Shown here: in pieces, positions 1-5,421 of the stretch | How positions within the stretch are numbered: position 1 is the first letter of the stretch | Layout of the letters: every line of letters begins with the position of its first letter | DNA from: an uncultured Litorilinea sp. | GTDB lineage: Bacteria; Chloroflexota; Anaerolineae; Caldilineales; Caldilineaceae | Direction of reading: 5' to 3' | DNA: 5,421 bases | Assembly (NCBI GenBank): GCA_946885925.1 | Contig: CAMPHP010000279.1 | Span: 1 to 5,421, forward strand | The notes under the pieces: generated by a model | Told to the model about the DNA's origin: nothing | Seen by the model: only the letters and a program-made list of their open reading frames with translations | Databases searched by the model: none | Translations under genes and position numbers: made by a program

Positions 1-918
1 CGCGGCAAAGAGCGCACGCATCTCGTAGAAAGGCACCTTGCCCAAGACACGCACGGCAGGTGCAAAGCGCGCATAGTTGCGGAAATATTCGGCTTCACCT
101 GGGCCAGCGATCACAAACTGAAGATTTGGGATCGCTTCCAACAACCCAGGCAGGGCACGCAAAATCACATCAGCCCCTTTGGTGTGGACGCCACCTCCGC
201 CGAAAACTAGGGTAGGCTGGCTTTGCGCGGCAAGGCACGCTTCAATCACCAGCTCATGGCGCGGTTCTTCCAAAGTGGGTGTGTCCAAGGCGTTGGGAAT
301 GTGACGAAAGCGTTGGCGCTCAAAGCCTGCTGATACATGCAACTCAATCAGGGCTTGGCTGGGAGAGACAAAGCGGGTGACGTTGCTCGTCAAGCGTTGC
401 ATCCACTGCCGGCGTTGGGGTATATCGGCCCAATACTCATAGCGCCGGTAGCAATTGCCACAACCGTTAAGATACTGTGCCGGGTCACAGACCGTACCGT
501 CGTTGCGATAGAGCATGTTGCTGGGGCAGAGCAGCCAATGGTCGTGAAGGGTGCAGATGGTGGGTGTGCCTGTCGTACGCGCAGCCACGAAAGGGGCCAG
601 CGTGGATTGGGCTACGTTGTGCAGGTGGAAGATATCGGGTCGTAGACGTCGTAGATCATTTCGCACCAGCGGGAAGATGCGCGCATCAAAGAGATCCGTC
701 AGCGGACGGCGTTGTTTGGTGCGTCGTGTCATGCGATGAACGGGGATACCATCCACCTCATACCATTGATCGGTGCGGCCGCCCCCGCGGGAATTGACAG
801 TGAGGACGACACAATCAACCCCACGTGCCTGCAAGCCGCGGCATGTATGATAGAGCGATACCTCGGCCCCGCCGATATAGTCGGGAACAAACGTATGGGT
901 AAAAAAGACAACGCGCAC
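1..918 (-). CDS. GT4-family glycosyltransferase, 3'-truncated by the window edge
   Basis: Translating the minus strand from a GTG at 918 gives 306 residues with no stop before the edge, so the C-terminal end is missing. The start is well fixed: an in-frame TAA lies at 927-925, only GAT and TCG codons separate it from the GTG, and a GAGG lies 11 nt upstream. The N-terminus (RVVFFTHTF, then YIGGAEVSLYH at about 14-24) is the usual first Rossmann strand and glycine-rich loop of a GT-B enzyme. HLHN (98-101) and LHDHWLLCPSN (124-134) belong to the acceptor-side domain. FVSPSQAL (183-190) and IPNALD (207-212) lead into the donor domain, which shows VFGGGGVHTKGAD (238-250) and FVIAGPGE (268-275). 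The EX7E region would be beyond the edge. Four cysteines (131, 144, 153, 156) form a small insert. It would transfer a sugar from a nucleotide-sugar donor at the cytoplasmic face; donor and acceptor are unknown. It is the last visible gene of the operon, 45 bp after the GT2 gene. Confidence 0.9.
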   Translation of the reverse strand, partial: MRVVFFTHTFVPDYIGGAEVSLYHTCRGLQARGVDCVVLTVNSRGGGRTDQWYEVDGIPVHRMTRRTKQRRPLTDLFDARIFPLVRNDLRRLRPDIFHLHNVAQSTLAPFVAARTTGTPTICTLHDHWLLCPSNMLYRNDGTVCDPAQYLNGCGNCYRRYEYWADIPQRRQWMQRLTSNVTRFVSPSQALIELHVSAGFERQRFRHIPNALDTPTLEEPRHELVIEACLAAQSQPTLVFGGGGVHTKGADVILRALPGLLEAIPNLQFVIAGPGEAEYFRNYARFAPAVRVLGKVPFYEMRALFAA

Positions 919-929
919 CGAATCTTATG

Positions 930-933
930 CCTC
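930..933 (-). promoter_or_regulatory. Shine-Dalgarno site of the second GT4 gene
   Basis: GAGG on the minus strand lies 11 nt upstream of the GTG at 918. It sits in the 45-bp spacer after the GT2 stop. With the in-frame stop just upstream, it supports GTG 918 as the start. An ATG at 935 is in another frame and gives only a short shadow product. Confidence 0.55.
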
Positions 934-963
934 ATCTTATACTGCTGGGTAAACCGAAATGCC

Positions 964-2322
964 CTACTTTTTTGTTTGATGTACTTCGCTTGCCGAAGGT
1001 TGCTCAGCTAATTGGCGCTTAAGCGCTTCGATCTCTTGCGTCAAGACGCTGATCTCGCGTGCTTGGCCTGAAAGATATTCGGCCAGCACGGTGGCGCTGC
1101 GCTGTTGCATTCGGTGCTGCTCGTGGCGGCTCTGCTGTAGCGCATCTACCAGCAACGCGTTGAAGCGAGATTGCTGGTGAAACATTGGCTTGACATACCA
1201 TTCGGTCGAAATGCGGTTCCATTGACGACGGAAGGCAGCGATCCAAGGGCCAATCACGGGAAACTCTGAGCGAAAAGGCTGCTCACGAATGGCGGCGATT
1301 GAACTCGCATCACCCAAGGAAGCTAGCGGTGATGGTTCTTCACTGGCCGCGCTTCCGGTTAAGACCAATCCGACTGGATAGACTGTGCGTAACTCCAGTA
1401 GGACACGCGCGACGGTTGTGATGGCTTCGTCTGTTTCACCCAGAAATTTCTGCCGCCATCCAGCCAACTCCCCAAGATTGAGCAATTGTGCCAAATAAGC
1501 ATGGTGGACGGCAGCGATCAGCCGTTCTCCCCCCGGCCCCAAACCACTTAACCAGGCGCGCTCGGTGGGCAGAAATTCATCGCGCAGCCGCGCCTCCGGC
1601 CAATGTTTACAGACAAAGCGCAGGCGATGACGGTGAAAGAGCAGCATGCCGTCGTGATCTGGGACAGCCGCCACACTGCGCTCGTTGTGCACCAGTACGG
1701 ATTGGGGCGCATAGACCACTCGCCACCCGGCTGCTCGTGCGCGCCAGCAAAGGTCAACATCCTCCAGATAGGCCGGGTGGAAAGCTGGATCAAAGCCGCC
1801 AATCTCGTCATAGAGCTTGCGCCGCATGGCTAGACTTGCCCCGGTAACATAATCCACATCCACAAGCCGGTCAAACTGGCCCTGGTCCACCTGGCGATAG
1901 CCGATGTGTGCGCCGCCACCCTGGGCATCCACGATCCCGCCGGCGTGCTGGATGGTCCCATTGGCATAGTGTGCTTTGCTACCCACAATGCCGACATCAG
2001 GATATTCTTCCAGCACCGCCACCAGCGCGGCCAACCAGTTTGGCTGGACCACGGTGTCTTGGTTGAGCAAGACCAGTACATCACCCTTTGCTTGGGCCAA
2101 ACCAAGATTACATGCCCCACCAAAGCCCAGATTGCTACTATTGCGGATCAGCTGTACGTCAGGATAATGAGCCGCAATCCAGCCAGCCGACCCATCCGTA
2201 GAAGCGTTGTCCACAGCGATGATCTCAACCGGTATATGGCTCTGTTCCATGAGCGCGGCCAAACACGCGGGTAGCTCTGCGGCTCCGTTCCAAACCGGAA
2301 TAATGACCGATGCGAGTGTCAT
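964..2322 (-). CDS. GT2-family (rhamnosyltransferase-like) glycosyltransferase with coiled-coil C-terminal tail
   Basis: The product is 452 residues from the ATG at 2322. The GT-A domain is complete: SVIIPVWNG (5-13), VDNASTDGS (37-45) for nucleotide binding, SNLGFGGACNLG (63-74), LNQDT (86-90) at the place of the DXD metal motif, TGASLAMRR (160-168), GGFD (175-178) and LEDVDLCWRARAAGW (186-200) with the likely catalytic acidic residues, then VHNERS (211-216). This is the pattern of COG1216/RfbN-like enzymes that often transfer rhamnose; the real sugar is unknown. After about residue 320 come a low-complexity linker, a basic amphipathic segment (about 355-380) and a predicted coiled coil (about 383-441), probably for membrane or partner contact. 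The frame is open up to an ATG at 2397, but that start overlaps the preceding gene and adds 25 residues that do not fit the family. A TTG at 2328 is another possible start. The stop is TAG at 966-964. Confidence 0.92.
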   Translation of the reverse strand: MTLASVIIPVWNGAAELPACLAALMEQSHIPVEIIAVDNASTDGSAGWIAAHYPDVQLIRNSSNLGFGGACNLGLAQAKGDVLVLLNQDTVVQPNWLAALVAVLEEYPDVGIVGSKAHYANGTIQHAGGIVDAQGGGAHIGYRQVDQGQFDRLVDVDYVTGASLAMRRKLYDEIGGFDPAFHPAYLEDVDLCWRARAAGWRVVYAPQSVLVHNERSVAAVPDHDGMLLFHRHRLRFVCKHWPEARLRDEFLPTERAWLSGLGPGGERLIAAVHHAYLAQLLNLGELAGWRQKFLGETDEAITTVARVLLELRTVYPVGLVLTGSAASEEPSPLASLGDASSIAAIREQPFRSEFPVIGPWIAAFRRQWNRISTEWYVKPMFHQQSRFNALLVDALQQSRHEQHRMQQRSATVLAEYLSGQAREISVLTQEIEALKRQLAEQPSASEVHQTKK

Positions 2323-2332
2323 GGGCAAGGTT

Positions 2333-2362
2333 CTCTCTGTTCCTCCGCGGCTCTGCGTGAGA
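2333..2362. repeat. Pyrimidine-rich near-tandem sequence in the spacer
   Basis: On the plus strand the spacer reads CTCTCTGT, then TC, then CTCCGCGG directly followed by CTCTGCGT and GAGA. The last two 8-mers match at 6 of 8 positions. The block resembles short CTCTGCGTCTCTGCG-type sequences that I recall as scattered between genes in some bacterial genomes. Within the window it occurs once, so calling it a dispersed repeat is inference. On the minus strand it supplies the GGAGG upstream of the GT2 gene. Confidence 0.3.
2342..2346 (-). promoter_or_regulatory. Possible Shine-Dalgarno site of the GT2 gene
   Basis: GGAGG on the minus strand is a near-perfect anti-16S match but lies 19 nt from the ATG at 2322, longer than usual. 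It is better placed for the in-frame TTG at 2328 (about 13 nt). A weaker AGAGAG at 2338-2333 lies 10 nt from the ATG. Both support initiation near 2322-2328 and not at 2397. Confidence 0.4.
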
Positions 2363-2369
2363 TGATCAA

Positions 2370-3605
2370 CTATGCCACCCAATAGAACTGGCTCCACGCC
2401 ACCATCAGCACCACTTGAAGCGCCAGCATGACCGTTTGCAGGATGCGATCAATCGCTGGGCGTGCTCCCCATTGTGCCATCACCACAAAGACAGGCACCA
2501 TCACCACAAGATAGCGCAGAAACGAAGTCATCGTGCCGGTAAACAGCGGCGGTAGGATCAGTGCCATGACCCACAGCCCATAAGCGGCGCTAGGCAATCG
2601 CCAGCAGGCAATCACCGCCACGGCTAAAAAGAGCACCACGCCGAATTGTTCCAGGGGTGTCATCAGAAAGTTGGCCTTTGTAGGGGCCAACAGCGTTGTC
2701 CACGGCCAAGCAAAACCCCGGAAGAAGGCTTGTTGTGCGCTCACAGGGGCAAGGAAGTCACCCGTTGCTTGGCCGATCCATACTAGGTAGAGCAGAAAGG
2801 GAAGGGGCGTCAACAACAGCCAGAGAAAATTGGCGCGTATCTTGTCAATGCGCCATTCTACTGAACTCATATAGAGCCACACAAGTACCGGGGCAATCAG
2901 CACACCCAATGGGCGGGTAATTCCCAACAGCGCCGCTGCCAGTGCCGCCCATGCCCATGCTCGTCGCTGGGCTGCATAGAACGCGGCTACTGAAAGAAAC
3001 AAAAAGGCGACATCGGTGTAAAAGCACGAGAGGAAAAACGCGCTAGGAAAGAGCAACAGATAGAGAACCGTGCGTTGGGCCACGTCAGTTTTGTGGGTTA
3101 ATTCGAGCGTGAGCAGATAGAGGAGCAGCAGTCCACCCAGCAAAAAGAGATTGGAGAGAATCACACCCACCAACAGAATTACGCCATCACTCTGCCATTG
3201 GTGAGGAATAGGCCAGAGTAACAGGCGCACAAGATAAGGGTAGAGCGGGAAGAAAGTAACGTTGCTTTGCTGTTGGGCAAGGTTGCCATGCACCGTATAG
3301 CCCTCGCGAACAAGGGTCATATACCATCCTGTGTCCCAGCGTCCCCAGATATCTAGCAGGCGATGTGGTGAGAACTGCCAGCCCCGCGCCACCACGTCTG
3401 CCAGCGGGTAGTCGGGCGAGGGGGGGAAATAGCGTGCAAACCAGCCCACCAGCAGCAACGCAATGCGTGTTGCCAGGAAGGGCGCACCAATATCAACCCA
3501 CAATTGGCGTCGGCTTATCCAAGTCGCATGGGGGAGAGCCATCACGCCATCCCCGATCATGCCAGCCTCACGAACAGCGGCTTTACTTGTCATTGTTATA
3601 TCCAT
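2370..3605 (-). CDS. PIG-V-like membrane mannosyltransferase (GT-C fold)
   Basis: The product is 411 residues, mostly hydrophobic, with roughly nine to ten membrane segments (for example about 41-59, 140-168, 178-212, 216-247, 258-276, 320-335, 342-357, 363-378, 389-408). Family signatures are clear: GRWDTGWYM (88-96) in the first large outer loop, where the Asp is the expected catalytic residue; FFPLYPYL (118-125); FPSAFFLSCFYTDVAFLFLS (186-205); GITRPLG (228-234); and SFLRY (361-365). This matches the PIG-V/Mannosyl_trans2 family (GT76), whose eukaryotic members add the second mannose of GPI anchors. Bacteria make no GPI, so here it probably adds a hexose from a polyprenyl-phosphate donor to a glycan or lipid on the outer membrane face; that is inference. 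The ATG at 3605 overlaps the preceding GT4 gene by 10 bp. An ATG at 3593, with GGA 7 nt upstream, would remove four residues and is equally possible. The N-terminal 30 residues are polar and not a signal peptide. Confidence 0.88.
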   Translation of the reverse strand: MDITMTSKAAVREAGMIGDGVMALPHATWISRRQLWVDIGAPFLATRIALLLVGWFARYFPPSPDYPLADVVARGWQFSPHRLLDIWGRWDTGWYMTLVREGYTVHGNLAQQQSNVTFFPLYPYLVRLLLWPIPHQWQSDGVILLVGVILSNLFLLGGLLLLYLLTLELTHKTDVAQRTVLYLLLFPSAFFLSCFYTDVAFLFLSVAAFYAAQRRAWAWAALAAALLGITRPLGVLIAPVLVWLYMSSVEWRIDKIRANFLWLLLTPLPFLLYLVWIGQATGDFLAPVSAQQAFFRGFAWPWTTLLAPTKANFLMTPLEQFGVVLFLAVAVIACWRLPSAAYGLWVMALILPPLFTGTMTSFLRYLVVMVPVFVVMAQWGARPAIDRILQTVMLALQVVLMVAWSQFYWVA

Positions 3606-4960
3606 AGCCGTCGTTTGAGCCAGTTTAGCCCACGCATAGCGCGCATAAAGCGTCCCTGTTCATAACGGGACACAAGTGCGCGCCACTGGTCTACTTCCGC
3701 CTGCAAACGTTCTACTTGATTTGGGTCGGGCAGCCACCCCTTGCGATCCGGCGCACGATGGGGCGCGCGGCAAAATGCTGCCAGGGGAGCCGCGGCTCGT
3801 TCCCAATTGAGTTCACTGCGCGCCTGGGTAAAGGCATTTGCGCGTGCGGCAGGCACTTCGTCCACTAAGGCTGCAATGGCATTCGCCACAGCCGCATCAT
3901 CACCAGGGGGAACTTGCCGCCCTAGCCCATAGCTTGCGATGAGGTCACTGGTGGCATCGCCTGTGGTGGCTACGACAGGCAACCCTGCCCAAATATATTC
4001 CAACACACGGCTGCGAAAGGCCAAACGAGTCTCGATGGAATCCATATGCAACGTCAGCGCCACATCGCTTTCCAGCAATGCATTGGGCCAATCGGCATAG
4101 GCCACCCAATCGCCAAAAAAGACTTGGCGCTCTGTCAGCCCCAAGGTCTGGGCGAGTTCTTTTGCCTCCTCCAATAGCGTGGGCATGGTTGCCATCTCCG
4201 GGTTGGGGTGGCGCGTGCCAGGAAAGACGAGCTTGATCTCCGGGCGAGTGGAGGATAAGCGACGAATGGCACGAATAGCAGTCAGCGGGTCAAGCCAGGG
4301 CCACAGCCCACCTCCCCACAGCACCACTTTATCCGTGGAAGCAATGCCGGGCCAAATCCCTTTGATCAACGGGCGTGTGGCTTTGGGTAGCTCAACGGGC
4401 AAGCCATAGGGTACAACATCTACCAACTGGCGCAAGGTCGGGTCGCTGCGATAGGTGGCGGGATTGATGCGCCCGTGGGCTTCCAACTGCCCCAACCACC
4501 AATCGCGTTGGCGCTCGCTGGCACAGATAAAAAAATCACCCAAGTAGAATTGCGCGCTTTGCTGGGCAAGACGCTCCTGCCAAAGGGTGCGCAGCGATTC
4601 CAGCGGCAAATGGGCGTGGACTGCCAACCACTCGGACAGAACAGGGTCATAGCCATCAATCACCAGCACTGTCTCCACCTCGGCAAATTGGCGAAAACGT
4701 GCCACCAGATCACCGGGCAGCAGACAGACAGCGGCTTGGGCCAAGAGGGGGGCCAGCGAGTGCCAATCATCTGGCTGGTAGGTGGCTAGGGTGACACCGG
4801 GCAAATCGAGTGCCTGGGGCACTTGACCAGGCACAGCCAGGGTAACAACCAGATCATGCGCCAACACGCGCGCCAGGTGATAATAGCGAATGCCAGGGCC
4901 AGCCATCTGGCTTCCCACCACATCATGGCTAAGGATGAGCAAGGAAGATGGGCGACTCAT
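3596..4960 (-). CDS. GT4-family glycosyltransferase with C-terminal coiled-coil/basic tail
   Basis: The product is 454 residues, a complete two-domain GT-B enzyme. The N-terminal domain starts LLILSHDVVGSQMAGPGIRYYHLARVLA (7-34), where GPGIR replaces the usual glycine-rich loop, and includes a conserved FICASERQRDWWLGQL stretch (144-159). The donor domain begins near 210 with VVLWGGGLWPWLDP (212-225), then LVFPGTRHPNP (244-254), FFGDWVAYADWPNALLESDVAL (281-302), FRSRVLEYIWAGLPVVATTGD (315-335) and VPPGDD (350-355). In the C-terminal active-site motif Glu321 is present, but the position of the first Glu of a standard EX7E is Leu313, with Glu310 nearby; this looks typical of the subfamily. The tail (about 413-454) has a short heptad-like helix followed by a basic amphipathic end (GRFMRAMRGLNWLKRRL). 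It is expected to transfer a sugar from a nucleotide-sugar donor at the inner membrane face; specificity is unknown. Its ATG overlaps the methyltransferase stop, and no strong Shine-Dalgarno is visible, which suggests coupled translation. Confidence 0.92.
   Translation of the reverse strand: MSRPSSLLILSHDVVGSQMAGPGIRYYHLARVLAHDLVVTLAVPGQVPQALDLPGVTLATYQPDDWHSLAPLLAQAAVCLLPGDLVARFRQFAEVETVLVIDGYDPVLSEWLAVHAHLPLESLRTLWQERLAQQSAQFYLGDFFICASERQRDWWLGQLEAHGRINPATYRSDPTLRQLVDVVPYGLPVELPKATRPLIKGIWPGIASTDKVVLWGGGLWPWLDPLTAIRAIRRLSSTRPEIKLVFPGTRHPNPEMATMPTLLEEAKELAQTLGLTERQVFFGDWVAYADWPNALLESDVALTLHMDSIETRLAFRSRVLEYIWAGLPVVATTGDATSDLIASYGLGRQVPPGDDAAVANAIAALVDEVPAARANAFTQARSELNWERAAAPLAAFCRAPHRAPDRKGWLPDPNQVERLQAEVDQWRALVSRYEQGRFMRAMRGLNWLKRRLWI
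4957..4960 (-). promoter_or_regulatory. ATGA stop/start overlap (translational coupling)
   Basis: The TGA ending the methyltransferase gene (4959-4957) shares bases with the ATG of the GT4 gene (4960-4958). The upstream 17 nt (CATGCTCCTTCTCAATC) hold no good Shine-Dalgarno, so the downstream gene is probably read by terminating ribosomes. Confidence 0.7.
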
Positions 4961-5421
4961 GATTGAGAAGGAGCATGGGGTTTGGCTGCTGGTGGATCAC
5001 CAATCGGCATAATGCCTGTCGCAAAGCACTCAAAGGGGCCATTGATGGCTTGAATGTTGCTACCCAACCGCAGCAATTCCGTATCCAGCGCGGCCAGCCG
5101 TTCGTGGGTAGCCGCGGCCAGGCTATCGGTAAAAGGCAGCACAAGCCATTGGGCCAAGCGGCGTTTGATCTGGTAACTGAGCCGGTTGAGCCATGAAGTA
5201 CCCTGGGGCGGTACAGCGCGCAAATAGGGCACGCTTTGATTCGGGTCAGGTGCATAGGCGGGTGTACGGCGTGCGGTCGCCTGGACATCGGGCAGCAGCG
5301 GCGAGGCGGTGTTGGGATTGACGCTGTATTCCACATTGCCAAAGCCTTCATGTTCTAGCAGAAAGCAAAGGAGGCGGGGATGGTAAAAGCTCACATGCCC
5401 AAAATGCAGATAGTACATCTC
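4957..5421 (-). CDS. C-terminal part of a SAM-dependent methyltransferase (5'-truncated)
   Basis: The reading frame enters from the right edge without a stop (a GAG codon precedes the Met at 5418), so this Met is internal and the gene start is missing. The 154 visible residues begin with YYLHFGHVSFYHPRLLCFLLEHEGF, the last strand-helix region of class I methyltransferases found in O-antigen and polysaccharide clusters, where HVSFYHP is characteristic. The SAM-binding GxGxG motif must lie outside the window. After it come a Pro-rich polar linker (about 34-75 of the fragment), a basic amphipathic segment (76-95, LNRLSYQIKRRLAQW) and a helical stretch (about 97-126) like the tail of the GT2 enzyme. 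A likely role is methylation of a sugar in the glycan or of a nucleotide sugar; this rests on context. It could also be a methyltransferase fused to another upstream domain, which cannot be seen here. Confidence 0.75.
   Translation of the reverse strand, partial: EMYYLHFGHVSFYHPRLLCFLLEHEGFGNVEYSVNPNTASPLLPDVQATARRTPAYAPDPNQSVPYLRAVPPQGTSWLNRLSYQIKRRLAQWLVLPFTDSLAAATHERLAALDTELLRLGSNIQAINGPFECFATGIMPIGDPPAAKPHAPSQS

Noticed and set aside
729..935. Minus-strand 68-residue frame starting at the ATG at 935
   Set aside because: It is the out-of-frame reading of the start of the second GT4 gene and shows no family features.
922..940. Direct repeat ATCTTAT (922-928 and 934-940) in the spacer before the last gene
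   Set aside because: Two 7-bp copies in an AT-rich spacer are within chance, and they flank the ribosome-binding site without forming a hairpin.
919..963. Possible terminator or promoter between the GT2 and second GT4 genes
   Set aside because: No stable inverted repeat with a T-run and no convincing -35/-10 pair could be seen in the 45 bases.
337..1011. Plus-strand open frames in the left part (for example 337-645, 477-797, 712-1011)
   Set aside because: They lie opposite the well-supported GT4 coding frame, have no recognisable motifs and are rich in Arg/Cys/Trp as expected of shadow translations.
2323..2397. The longer start of the GT2 gene at the ATG at 2397
   Set aside because: The added 25 residues are encoded by the end of the preceding gene and the odd spacer sequence, and GT2 enzymes normally begin a few residues before SVIIPVWNG.
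3365..3607. Plus-strand frame opposite the start of the PIG-V-like gene
   Set aside because: It is antisense to a gene with strong family motifs, has no motif of its own and no credible ribosome-binding site.

Overview
The window is a compact, co-directional stretch of a cell-surface polysaccharide (O-antigen/exopolysaccharide type) biosynthesis cluster. Every real gene lies on the minus strand, so transcription runs from high to low coordinates. The organism is a bacterium of moderately high G+C. The encoded proteins, especially the bacterial PIG-V-like mannosyltransferase and the enzymes with long amphipathic/coiled-coil C-terminal tails, remind me of Chloroflexota. That placement is an impression from protein style, not something the sequence proves.

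Layout in transcription order: (1) the 3' part of a SAM-dependent methyltransferase gene, entering from the right edge and ending at 4957; (2) a complete GT4-type (GT-B fold) glycosyltransferase, 4960-3596, joined to gene 1 by a 4-bp ATGA overlap; (3) a complete multi-pass membrane glycosyltransferase of the PIG-V/GT-C type, 3605-2370, overlapping gene 2 by 10 bp; (4) a GT2-type (GT-A fold) rhamnosyltransferase-like enzyme, best started at 2322 and ending at 964, after a 47-bp spacer with an odd pyrimidine-rich near-tandem sequence; (5) the first 306 codons of a second GT4 glycosyltransferase, GTG start at 918, running off the left edge.

The five genes are packed with overlaps or gaps under 50 bp, so they look like one operon. 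The two GT4 enzymes and the GT2 enzyme would act on nucleotide-sugar donors at the cytoplasmic face. The PIG-V-like protein would use a polyprenyl-phosphate sugar inside the membrane, with transfer on the outer face. The methyltransferase could modify a sugar. The sugars, the acceptor and the final polymer cannot be read from this window. No tRNA, rRNA, CRISPR array, insertion sequence, promoter or convincing terminator was seen. No intergenic stretch exceeds about 50 bp. I found no clear new system; the more interesting points are a tail motif shared between two unrelated enzymes, a four-cysteine insert in the last glycosyltransferase, and the sequence in the 2323-2369 spacer.
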